A stretch of DNA of 64,000 nucleotides from Pseudomonas sp. UBA5706. Lineage in GTDB: Bacteria > Pseudomonadota > Gammaproteobacteria > Pseudomonadales > Pseudomonadaceae. The position numbers and the translations under genes are program-made. The DNA is taken from positions 124,001 to 188,000 of the forward strand of contig NZ_DIHC01000007.1 of the NCBI RefSeq assembly GCF_002419965.1, given 5' to 3'. The notes beneath the pieces are model-generated. The model did not search any database. It worked only from the letters and a program-made list of their open reading frames with translations, and was not told the DNA's origin. Shown in pieces: positions 1-7,225 of this stretch (position 1 is its first letter; every line of letters begins with the position of its first letter).

Positions 1-22
1 CTTCACAGAGCAATACGTGCAT
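1..22 (-). CDS. Partial 5' end of a probable two-component response regulator
   Basis: Only the first seven codons lie in the window (MHVLLCE, continuing off the left edge). An ATG at 22 on the minus strand is preceded by GAGG with a five-base spacer. The start resembles the first beta strand of OmpR-type receivers (M-x-V-L-L-x-E-D), which carry acidic phosphorylation-site residues just after it. In P. aeruginosa a response regulator/sensor pair (PA2479-PA2480) is divergent from the dsbD2-tlpA-dsbG operon, the same layout as here. With so few residues the call rests mainly on context. Confidence 0.45.
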
Positions 23-240
23 GGCGGCCTCGAAAAAAAGGCGAGTGAAGCAGGTTAGGATTAAGGGTGGATTATGCACGATCCGAACTCGGCGCACGGC
101 TAGGGATCACAGGACTGTCAAGCCTAGGCTCCCACCGTTCGGCAGAAGCAACCGGTTGCGCTCGGTAAGTGTTGCAGGTTAATCGGACCTTAATCACCGA
201 GCCTCACCCTCGCCGCATCAATGAGTGGCTGGGATTGGGC
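23..240. promoter_or_regulatory. Divergent promoter region, response regulator / dsbD
   Basis: About 220 bases separate the divergent partial response-regulator gene and dsbD. The region must hold both promoters. No clear -35/-10 pair or operator stands out by eye. A GTG at 169 is in frame with dsbD but would add 24 residues in front of the signal peptide, so this stretch is treated as non-coding. Confidence 0.4.
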
Positions 241-1971
241 ATGCGCAGGTTGTGGGTTCTGATGTTTCTTGTGTTTCCGCTGCTGGCGCAAGCGCTGCCG
301 GGTGGCGATCTGTTCAAAAAGCCGGATTTTCTGCCGGTCGGGCAGGCCTTCATGTTCAGCTCGGAGCGTCTGCAATCCGGCGAGACCCGGCTGTACTGGC
401 AAATCGCTGAGGGTTATTACCTGTATCAGAAACGCCTTAAGTTCGACGGCCTGGGCGACGATCAGCAACCGTCTCTGCCCGCCGGAGAAGCCCACAACGA
501 CGAGTATTTCGGCGAACAGCAGGTGTATCGCCAAGGCCTGGAGCTGCTACTTCCCGCGTCGGCCAGCGGACAGGTCACGGTGGGCTGGCAAGGCTGCGCC
601 GACGCGGGCCTGTGCTATCCGCCACAAACCCGAGTTATCGCTGTGGGCGACGGCGTGCAGGTCATCGCCGCCCAAGCGCCCGATCAGGCGCTGGCCAGCA
701 CCCTGCAAGTGCGCTCGCCGGGCTGGAGTCTGCTGATCTTCTTCGGGTTGGGCCTGTTGCTGGCCTTCACCCCCTGCTCGCTGCCGATGCTGCCGATTCT
801 CGCTGGGGTCGTGGTGGGCAGTGGCGCACGGCTGCGCCGCAGTTTCGCCTTGGCGGGCGCCTACGTATTGAGCATGGCGCTGGTGTATGCGGGGCTTGGG
901 GTCGTCGCGGCACTGTTGGGCGGCAATCTGCAATCGACCATGCAGCAGCCCTGGTTGCTGGGCAGTTTCGCGGGCCTGTTCGTGATCCTCTCTCTGCCAA
1001 TGTTCGGTTTCTTCGAGCTGCAATTGCCAGGTTTTCTGCGTGATCGTCTGCACCGTGCCGGTGGTCAGCGCCCGGGCGGCAGCCTGATAGACGCCGGGGT
1101 GCTCGGTGCTGCATCGGGACTGATGGTCGGTCCCTGCATGACAGCCCCTCTGGCGGGCGCACTGCTTTACATCGCGCAAACCGGCAACGCCGCGCATGGC
1201 GCACTGGCGCTGTTCGTCATGGGCCTGGGCATGGGCTTGCCGCTGTTGCTGCTGGTGACGATCGGCAATCGCTTGCTGCCCAAACCCGGCGCGTGGATGG
1301 ATCTGGTCAAGGGCATCTTCGGTTTTCTGCTGCTGGGCACCGCGCTGGTCATGGTCCGTCCGTTGCTGCCTGAAAGCCTGTGGCTTGCGCTGCTTGGCGG
1401 CTTGCTATTGATCGTCGCCCTCAATGCCGTGATGCACACGCGAGCACTGAAGCGCGCGGCGCCGATCGCCGGGCCCGCGGGCCTGATTCTCGGGTTGTGG
1501 GGCGTGATGCTGCTGGTCGGCGCGGCGGGTGGGGCGGCCGATCCCTGGCAGCCGTTGCAGGTCTACCGCGCATCGCACTCCCTAGCCAACAGCGGCAGCC
1601 AGGACGCCTTCACCACACTCCAGGCCCCTGCCGCGCTGGACCGGGAATTGGCCGCGGCACGCGCTGCAGGCCAGTGGGTGCTGGTGGACTACTACGCCGA
1701 TTGGTGCGTCTCCTGCAAAATCATGGAACAGAACGTTTTCGGCAAAACCGAGGTGCTGCAAGCGCTGCGCGGCGTGCGTCTGCTGCGTCTGAACGTAACC
1801 GCCGACAATGCCGCCAGTCGCGACCTTCTCAAGCGCTATGAGGTGCCCGGTCCGCCGACGTTGCTGTGGTTCGGCCCTGACGGCGGCGAGCGCCGTGAGC
1901 GTCGCATCACCGGCGACCTCAACGACACGCAGTTTCTCGCGCAGTGGCAAGCCACACGGGAGCGCGGCTGA
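241..1971 (+). CDS. dsbD: Thiol:disulfide interchange protein DsbD (DsbD2 type)
   Basis: DsbD moves electrons from cytoplasmic thioredoxin across the inner membrane to periplasmic thiol reductases and isomerases. The 576-residue product has the full three-part layout: a signal peptide (about 1-18), a periplasmic alpha domain with the CADAGLC cysteine pair near residue 178, a CcdA-like membrane domain with cysteines in the PCSLPM and GPCMTAP segments, and a C-terminal thioredoxin domain with WCVSCK (Cys489/Cys492). The ATG at 241 is chosen because the signal peptide begins there; the upstream GTG at 169 gives a non-signal extension. Its stop overlaps the next start by one base (TGATG), so the two are translationally coupled. 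The tlpA-like and dsbG neighbours are the likely electron acceptors. Confidence 0.93.
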   Translation: MRRLWVLMFLVFPLLAQALPGGDLFKKPDFLPVGQAFMFSSERLQSGETRLYWQIAEGYYLYQKRLKFDGLGDDQQPSLPAGEAHNDEYFGEQQVYRQGLELLLPASASGQVTVGWQGCADAGLCYPPQTRVIAVGDGVQVIAAQAPDQALASTLQVRSPGWSLLIFFGLGLLLAFTPCSLPMLPILAGVVVGSGARLRRSFALAGAYVLSMALVYAGLGVVAALLGGNLQSTMQQPWLLGSFAGLFVILSLPMFGFFELQLPGFLRDRLHRAGGQRPGGSLIDAGVLGAASGLMVGPCMTAPLAGALLYIAQTGNAAHGALALFVMGLGMGLPLLLLVTIGNRLLPKPGAWMDLVKGIFGFLLLGTALVMVRPLLPESLWLALLGGLLLIVALNAVMHTRALKRAAPIAGPAGLILGLWGVMLLVGAAGGAADPWQPLQVYRASHSLANSGSQDAFTTLQAPAALDRELAAARAAGQWVLVDYYADWCVSCKIMEQNVFGKTEVLQALRGVRLLRLNVTADNAASRDLLKRYEVPGPPTLLWFGPDGGERRERRITGDLNDTQFLAQWQATRERG

Positions 1972-2837
1972 TGCTCAGTTTCTCCGTGGGCCCGTTCGCG
2001 CTGGCGATCAGTCATGCACTGTTGTTCGCCGCGCTGCTGTTCGCCACGCTGATCGGCTGGCTGACCGGCCGTCGACAAAGGATCAATCCCGAGCGCGCGT
2101 TGTTTGGTCTGTTCTTGCTGGGACTGCTGGTCTCCAGGCTGGCATTCGCGATCGCCTACCGGGAGCAATATCAGACCAACCCCACGAGCATCATTGACAT
2201 CCGCGACGGCGGTTTTCTGGCCTGGCCGGGCGTTGTTGCAGTGGTGCTTGGCGCCGCGCTGTGCGCCTGGAAACGACCGACCTTGCGTGCGCCGCTGGGC
2301 GTGGGCGTTGTCGGTGGGCTACTGTTTTGGTGGCTTGCCGGCCTGGCGGTGAGCGCCCGCCATAATGACGCGCACCTGCCAGAGCTGACATTGCTCGACG
2401 CCGCAGGCCAGGCCGTGCCGCTGGAAAACTTCCGAGGCAAGAGGCTGGTGGTCAACCTCTGGGCCACTTGGTGCCCGCCCTGTCGCCGCGAGATGCCAAT
2501 GCTGCAAGCTGCGCAGCAGGCCAATAGCGATGTGGTGTTCATGTTCGTCAATCAGGCAGAAAGTCCTCGTGAGGTAGCGACTTTCTTAGCACGTCAGGGT
2601 CTGCATCTGAATAACGTGTTGTTCGACAGCAATGGCGAATTTGCTCGGCAGGTCGGCTCATCCGCGCTGCCGACCACCCTTTTCTACGACTCCGACGGAC
2701 GCTTGTCGGCAAGTCACCTGGGCGGGCTGTCCGCCGCCAGCCTGAAGCGTTATCTGGATGATCCTGGCCTGGATCGGGTGAGCCCTTCGGCGACGCCTCC
2801 ACCTTCAAGCCCTTCTTTTACAAGGAACACTCAATGA
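1971..2837 (+). CDS. TlpA/DsbE-family membrane-anchored thioredoxin-like reductase
   Basis: The 288-residue protein starts with several hydrophobic membrane segments (about 1-130) resembling the prolipoprotein diacylglyceryl transferase-like N-terminus seen in some TlpA proteins. A periplasmic thioredoxin fold with the WCPPC active site (Cys168/Cys171) follows. Family members reduce disulfides in periplasmic substrates or relay electrons from DsbD. It lies between dsbD (one-base overlap) and dsbG (four-base overlap, ATGA), so all three are one operon. It matches the middle gene of the PA2478-PA2477-PA2476 cluster of P. aeruginosa. Its specific substrate cannot be read from sequence. Confidence 0.88.
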   Translation: MLSFSVGPFALAISHALLFAALLFATLIGWLTGRRQRINPERALFGLFLLGLLVSRLAFAIAYREQYQTNPTSIIDIRDGGFLAWPGVVAVVLGAALCAWKRPTLRAPLGVGVVGGLLFWWLAGLAVSARHNDAHLPELTLLDAAGQAVPLENFRGKRLVVNLWATWCPPCRREMPMLQAAQQANSDVVFMFVNQAESPREVATFLARQGLHLNNVLFDSNGEFARQVGSSALPTTLFYDSDGRLSASHLGGLSAASLKRYLDDPGLDRVSPSATPPPSSPSFTRNTQ

Positions 2838-3601
2838 AATTCATGCGGCCATCCCTCCTGAGCGCCATCTGCCTGTTAAGCGTGCACAGCGCACTGCTGC
2901 AGGCTGAAGAATTGCCAGTGCCGATCCAGGCATTGGAGGCCAAGGGTGCCACCATCAAGGGCTCTTTCGACGCCCCAGGCGGGCTGAAGGGCTACGCTGC
3001 CGAGTACCAGAAACAGGCAATGGCGTTGTACCTGACCCCCGATGGCAAGCACGTGCTGGCAGGCAATCTGTTCGATGAAAAAGGCGAGGACCTCAGCCAG
3101 GCGCCACTGCAAAAGCTGGTCGTTGAGCCCCTGACCCAGCAAATGTGGAGTCAGATGCAGAGCAGCACCTGGATCGCTGACGGGGCCATGACGGCGCCGA
3201 AGATCATCTACCTGTTCAGCGACGCCAACTGCCCGTACTGCAACATGTTCTGGGAACAGGCCCGGCCTTGGGTCAAGTCCGGCAAGGTCCAGTTGCGGCA
3301 CATCATGGTCGGCGTGATTCGTGAAGACAGCGCCGCCAAAGCCGCGACCCTGCTGGCCGACGTCAACCCGGAACTGGCCTTGCAAAAACATGAGCAAGCG
3401 GGCAAGAGCAGCACGCTCAAGGCCATGTCCAACATCCCCAAGGATATACAGGCCAAGCTCGACACGAACATGAAATTGATGGACGAGATGGGCCTGTCGG
3501 CAACGCCAGCGATTTTTTACAAGGATGAGAACGGCCACGTGCAGCAACAGCAGGGCGCACCGCGGCCGGAGGTCTTGGCGAAGATGATGGGGCCGAAGTA
3601 A
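2834..3601 (+). CDS. dsbG: Thiol:disulfide interchange protein DsbG
   Basis: DsbG is a periplasmic dimeric disulfide isomerase / sulfenic-acid reductase kept reduced by DsbD. The 255-residue precursor has a signal peptide (about 1-24), a dimerisation domain, and a thioredoxin domain with the CPYC active site (Cys133/Cys136 of the precursor) following the stretch IYLFSDAN. The cis-proline loop appears as SATPAIFY. Length and domain order fit the DsbC/DsbG family, and operon position after dsbD and the TlpA-like gene supports the DsbG call. The start overlaps the previous stop by four bases. Confidence 0.92.
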   Translation: MKFMRPSLLSAICLLSVHSALLQAEELPVPIQALEAKGATIKGSFDAPGGLKGYAAEYQKQAMALYLTPDGKHVLAGNLFDEKGEDLSQAPLQKLVVEPLTQQMWSQMQSSTWIADGAMTAPKIIYLFSDANCPYCNMFWEQARPWVKSGKVQLRHIMVGVIREDSAAKAATLLADVNPELALQKHEQAGKSSTLKAMSNIPKDIQAKLDTNMKLMDEMGLSATPAIFYKDENGHVQQQQGAPRPEVLAKMMGPK

Positions 3602-3721
3602 TCCGCAATCAGCGGCCCTCCATGGCAGCGCGGCCGTCGGGGCTCAGCACCCTTCATCGAAACGCCATCGATGGTCCTAACCTGTGACCGTCTGACCAAT
3701 GGCGACCGCTCTATAAATACG

Positions 3722-3738
3722 GATACTGCATCGGTATC
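3722..3738. promoter_or_regulatory. Inverted repeat upstream of tetR-family gene (candidate autoregulatory operator)
   Basis: A perfect inverted repeat GATAC-N7-GTATC lies about 60 bases before the regulator's ATG, just downstream of a TATAAA-like -10 (3712-3717). A dyad this close to its own promoter is typical of TetR autoregulation. Binding is inferred, not shown. Confidence 0.4.
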
Positions 3739-3796
3739 TCATCCGTGTAAAAATGTCGATCACCATGTCAAGAGCCAAAGTCGGGAGGCTCGTTCA

Positions 3797-4363
3797 ATGC
3801 GTTACGCCGAAGATCACAAATCCCAAACTCATCAGCGCATCCTCAACGAAGCTGCCGCACGCTTTCGTCGTGATGGCATCGGCGCGACCGGGTTGCAGCC
3901 GCTGATGAAGGCGCTGGGTCTGACCCACGGTGGTTTTTACGCCCATTTCAAGTCCAAGGATGACTTGGTGGAAAAGTCCCTACGCCGCGCCGTTGACCAA
4001 CTGGACGAGGCCAGGGCGGCAAGGTTGTCTGAGACGGTTTCGGCCGCGACCTTCATCGACATGTACCTGGCAACCGAACACTTCAAAGAGCCGGAAAAAG
4101 GCTGCCCGCTGCCGACCATGTCTTCCGAGCTGGGTCAACGCGGTCAGCCCAGCGAAATCACCGACGAGTTGATCAACCGCATGCTTTACACCCTGCAGGC
4201 GGGTATGTCGGCGGGGCAAGAAGCCAGCGACAAGAGCGTGATGATCATGTCGGGCCTGGTGGGTGCCATGGTCCTCGCCCGCGGAGCCAAAGATCCGCAA
4301 CTGGCCGAACGCATTCTGCAAACCACCCGCGATCAGCTCAAGCAGCAAATCGCCGAGGCCTGA
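3797..4363 (+). CDS. TetR/AcrR-family transcriptional regulator
   Basis: A 188-residue DNA-binding repressor. The N-terminal helix-turn-helix reads through GIGATGLQPLMKALGLTHGGFYAHFKSKDDL (about residues 25-55 in two pieces), the standard TetR signature with the Y-x-H-F-x-S-K turn. The C-terminal half is the all-helical ligand and dimer domain. The ATG at 3797 is preferred over upstream in-frame starts because GGGAGG sits eight bases before it and the upstream extension has no TetR homology. It converges on the SDR/ketosynthase operon, which it could control, although that operon's upstream palindrome differs from the repeat in front of this gene. The ligand is unknown. Confidence 0.88.
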   Translation: MRYAEDHKSQTHQRILNEAAARFRRDGIGATGLQPLMKALGLTHGGFYAHFKSKDDLVEKSLRRAVDQLDEARAARLSETVSAATFIDMYLATEHFKEPEKGCPLPTMSSELGQRGQPSEITDELINRMLYTLQAGMSAGQEASDKSVMIMSGLVGAMVLARGAKDPQLAERILQTTRDQLKQQIAEA

Positions 4364-4371
4364 GCCGGACA

Positions 4372-4396
4372 GGCCCCCAGCAGTCAGGCAGGGGCC
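4372..4396. terminator. Weak hairpin between convergent tetR-family and ketosynthase genes
   Basis: GGCCCC (4372-4377) pairs with GGGGCC (4391-4396) between the two convergent stop codons. There is no strong T tract on either side, so termination ability is uncertain. Confidence 0.3.
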
Positions 4397-4407
4397 ATCG
4401 TCGCGGG

Positions 4408-5682
4408 TCATGATAGCCAGCGTCGGAACAGTACGCTGGCGTTGACGCCGCCAAAGCCGAAGCCGTTGGACAGCGCATACTCGATGGTCATGGGACGGGC
4501 TTTGCCGTGGACAATATCGATGCCTTGCGCTGCTTCGTCCGGGTTTTCCAGATTGAGCGTCACCGGCGCGATCTGGTCATGAATGGCCAACGCCGTGAAA
4601 ATCGCTTCGATGCCACCAGCGGCGCCTAGAAGGTGCCCGGTCGCCGACTTGGTCGAAGTCACCGCGACGCGATTCCGATCCCCGAAAATGGCTTCGATCG
4701 CCGCCATCTCCCCTTTGTCACCCACCTGAGTGGAGGTCGCGTGGGCGTTAACGTGTTGGATATCAGAAGGTTTGATACCCGCCTGGCGAATCGCCGCCTG
4801 CATGGCCCGTTGGGCACCGCTGCCGTCTTCCGGGCCAGCGGTGAGGTGATAGGCATCGGCGCTGGTACCGTACCCCACCAGTTCGACGATGGGTTGGGCT
4901 CCGCGCGCCAACGCGTGCTCCAGGGTTTCGATCACGATGATGCCCGCGCCCTCGCCCATGACGAATCCGTCGCGATCACGGTCGAACGGCCGGGAAGCGC
5001 GCTCCGGGGCCTCGTTGAAGCCGCTGGACAGAGCGCGCGCCGCGGCGAAGCCACCCAGCGCCACCCGGTCAACACAGGCCTCGGCGCCGCCGCAAATGGC
5101 CACATCGGCCTCACCGGCACGAATCATTCGCGCTGCATCACCAATTGCCTGCACCCCCGCCGCACACGCGGTGACCGGTGCGCCGAGCGGGCCTTTGAAG
5201 CCATGCTGGATGGACACATGCCCTGCCGCCAGGTTGACCAGAAACGAGGGAATGGTGAACGGTGACAGGCGGCGCGGACCGCGCGAATCAGTGGTTCGTA
5301 CTGCCTCGGCAATGGACACGAAACCGCCGATCCCTGAGCCGATGATGGTTGCGGTACGTTCACGCTGCTCATCGGTCGATGGCCTCCAGCCCGCCTGGGA
5401 CACGGCCTGTTGAGCCGCCGCCAGGGCGAACAGGATAAAGCGGTCCATCTTTTTTTGCTCTTTGGGTGGCGCCGCGGCATCGGCATCGAATCCTGCTTCG
5501 GGATCATCCTCCAGCAACGGCACAATCCCGCCAACCTTGCCCGGCAGATCAGCCACCGTTTCTTCGGGGAGCCTGACGATACCCGAGCGCCCTTCGAGCA
5601 AGCGGCGCCAGACTGCTTCGACACCGGTGCCCAACGGCGTAACCAGGCCCATTCCCGTCACTACGATGCGGCATTCGCTCAT
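4408..5682 (-). CDS. Beta-ketoacyl-ACP synthase II-like (FabF2-type)
   Basis: A 424-residue condensing enzyme that adds malonyl-ACP units to acyl-ACP in fatty-acid or specialised acyl synthesis. The Cys-His-His triad is complete: Cys173 in VTACAAG, His314 in VNAHATST and His350 in TKSATGHLLGAAGG, with the GFGGVNAS tail. Length is that of FabF. It is not next to acpP/fabD/fabG, so it is an accessory ketosynthase rather than the housekeeping copy. Its start overlaps the upstream SDR stop by four bases (ATGA), making a two-gene operon. It resembles the second FabF of pseudomonads (FabF2, PA1373), but orthology was not tested. Confidence 0.85.
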   Translation of the reverse strand: MSECRIVVTGMGLVTPLGTGVEAVWRRLLEGRSGIVRLPEETVADLPGKVGGIVPLLEDDPEAGFDADAAAPPKEQKKMDRFILFALAAAQQAVSQAGWRPSTDEQRERTATIIGSGIGGFVSIAEAVRTTDSRGPRRLSPFTIPSFLVNLAAGHVSIQHGFKGPLGAPVTACAAGVQAIGDAARMIRAGEADVAICGGAEACVDRVALGGFAAARALSSGFNEAPERASRPFDRDRDGFVMGEGAGIIVIETLEHALARGAQPIVELVGYGTSADAYHLTAGPEDGSGAQRAMQAAIRQAGIKPSDIQHVNAHATSTQVGDKGEMAAIEAIFGDRNRVAVTSTKSATGHLLGAAGGIEAIFTALAIHDQIAPVTLNLENPDEAAQGIDIVHGKARPMTIEYALSNGFGFGGVNASVLFRRWLS

Positions 5683-6530
5683 GCATTCACCTTTTCAACT
5701 TTCGAGACGTTTACAGACGCAGGCTCAAGCGTCTGAATGTTGTAGCGCGCCGCGGCGTGCCGCAGGGAAAGGTTCGGCCCTAAGGCCAGGCGTGCGTTGA
5801 CGAACGCATCCCAGTCTGCAGCGTTGGCCAGCGACGGAATGGTCACACCTTCCTGCTGATCGAAACCGACCAGCGCCGCATCGACCATCTCGTTCACATC
5901 CATCACCATCTCCGGCGGTAAGGCGTTAACGTCCATGCCTGCACGTTCCCAGATTTCGGTCCGGGTCGCACCTGGCAGCACGGCCTGGATCTGGATGCCT
6001 TTCTCACCGATTTCAGCATTCAGTGACTGGGTCAGGCTCAATACATACGCCTTGCTCGCGGTGTATACCGCGTTGAAACGCTCCGGAATCATCGGCACCA
6101 CCGAGGCGATGTTCACTATCGCGCCATGACCACGATCAAGAAACCCGGCTGCCGCCGCTGAGGCCAGATGGGTCAGGGCGACGATATTCAGCTGGATCAG
6201 GCGATCCACTTCCCCCAGGTCCGCTTCGGCCAGCAAGCTGCTGGAGGCCACGCCCGCGTTGTTCACCAGCAAGGTGATCGAAGCATCGCCACGCAGGCGT
6301 CGCTCCACGGCCGCGAGGTCCGCTGGCTGAGTCAGATCGGCCTTCAGCACTTCGACCCTGGCTGAAGTTTTACTGCGCAGTTCGGTGGCAAGCGCTTCCA
6401 GCCGAGCATGATCACGAGCCACCAGCAGCAGGTCGAAACCGCGTTTGGCCAAGCGATCCGCATAGGTCGCGCCGATGCCCGAAGAGGCGCCGGTGATCAG
6501 GGCTGTTCCCTGAGTGAGGGCGGTGTTCAT
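5679..6530 (-). CDS. Short-chain dehydrogenase/reductase
   Basis: A 283-residue NAD(P)-dependent oxidoreductase with a classic SDR Rossmann fold: the TGASSGIG cofactor loop near residue 15, NNAG near 95, and the YTASK catalytic Tyr/Lys motif near 160. The ATG at 6530 is chosen because GGAGAA lies seven bases upstream; a longer in-frame ORF starts at 6578 but adds a non-family N-terminus. Coupled by four bases to the ketosynthase gene, it could reduce a ketoacyl product of that enzyme, though its substrate is not evident. Confidence 0.85.
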   Translation of the reverse strand: MNTALTQGTALITGASSGIGATYADRLAKRGFDLLLVARDHARLEALATELRSKTSARVEVLKADLTQPADLAAVERRLRGDASITLLVNNAGVASSSLLAEADLGEVDRLIQLNIVALTHLASAAAAGFLDRGHGAIVNIASVVPMIPERFNAVYTASKAYVLSLTQSLNAEIGEKGIQIQAVLPGATRTEIWERAGMDVNALPPEMVMDVNEMVDAALVGFDQQEGVTIPSLANAADWDAFVNARLALGPNLSLRHAAARYNIQTLEPASVNVSKVEKVNA

Positions 6531-6592
6531 GAGTCGTTCTCCGTGGACAGTGAAATGGTGGCAAAAGATTACACTCATAATCTAAAAATCAT

Positions 6593-6606
6593 ATGTCGAC
6601 CGACAT
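6593..6606. promoter_or_regulatory. Palindrome in the SDR/ketosynthase promoter region
   Basis: ATGTCG-AC-CGACAT, perfect six-base arms around a two-base centre, sits 63-76 bases upstream of the SDR start. The position and form suit a repressor operator. The TetR-family protein encoded at 3797 is a candidate binder, but the palindrome does not match the repeat in front of that gene. Confidence 0.4.
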
Positions 6607-6663
6607 TTGTAACTCCAAGCGCTTGTCGCGACGGTTGCCGTCACTTTCTCGCGCACGCCGGAC

Positions 6664-6692
6664 AAAAAAAGACCGATCAATGATCGGTCTTT
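6664..6692 (-). terminator. Rho-independent terminator of the comEA-like gene
   Basis: An 11-base stem (AAAGACCGATC / GATCGGTCTTT, 6668-6678 and 6682-6692) is followed on the minus strand by seven Ts. It lies 18 bases past the stop of the comEA-like gene. Confidence 0.85.
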
Positions 6693-6709
6693 GTGACGCC
6701 GTGGTTCGC

Positions 6710-7039
6710 TCAATCGATTGCGAGTCTGTCGCGGTTCTTGTCCAGTATTGCCTTGCCGATTCCCTTGACCTCGATCAATTCGTCAACCGAACTGAACGCT
6801 CCGTTCTCGCCACGATAGGCAACAATCGCCTCCGCTTTCGCCGCACCGATACCCGACAATTCCTTTTGCAGGGTTTCGGCGCTGGCGGTATTCAGATTGA
6901 CCTTGCTGCCCTGCCCGGCAGGTGCGACGGCGGCTGATGCAGCTGGCGCTTGGGCTGGTGTGGCGGGCGCAGCATTGATCGCGACCGAAGTGCTGGCCAG
7001 CAGACCGAAGATCAGGGACGACAGATAGGAAATACGCAT
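6710..7039 (-). CDS. ComEA-family helix-hairpin-helix DNA-binding protein
   Basis: A 109-residue exported protein: a signal peptide (about 1-25, ending in AINAA), a low-complexity Ala/Pro linker, then a ComEA-type domain with two helix-hairpin-helix units (NLNTASAETLQKELSGIGAAKAEAI and the VKGIGKAIL turn). Such proteins bind incoming DNA in the periplasm in competent bacteria; in pseudomonads the role is less certain. The ATG at 7039 has GGAG seven bases before it and begins the signal peptide. It lies directly downstream of wbpM, as PA3140 does in P. aeruginosa, and ends at a strong terminator. Confidence 0.85.
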   Translation of the reverse strand: MRISYLSSLIFGLLASTSVAINAAPATPAQAPAASAAVAPAGQGSKVNLNTASAETLQKELSGIGAAKAEAIVAYRGENGAFSSVDELIEVKGIGKAILDKNRDRLAID

Positions 7040-7225
7040 GTTTAACGCTCCATGACATCGTGAGTTGGGAAGCAGCATTCCAAAGCTGCTTCCCAAACCT
7101 AGACGATGATGACGGAGGGTCAACGCAAGGATAGGTGACTGAATGTGTGCGCTTGGCCAGACCCGTAGATATAGGCGTCCGGCGCTATCATCGGACCCAG
7201 GGGACTGCGTAAGCGAAGGTTTCAG

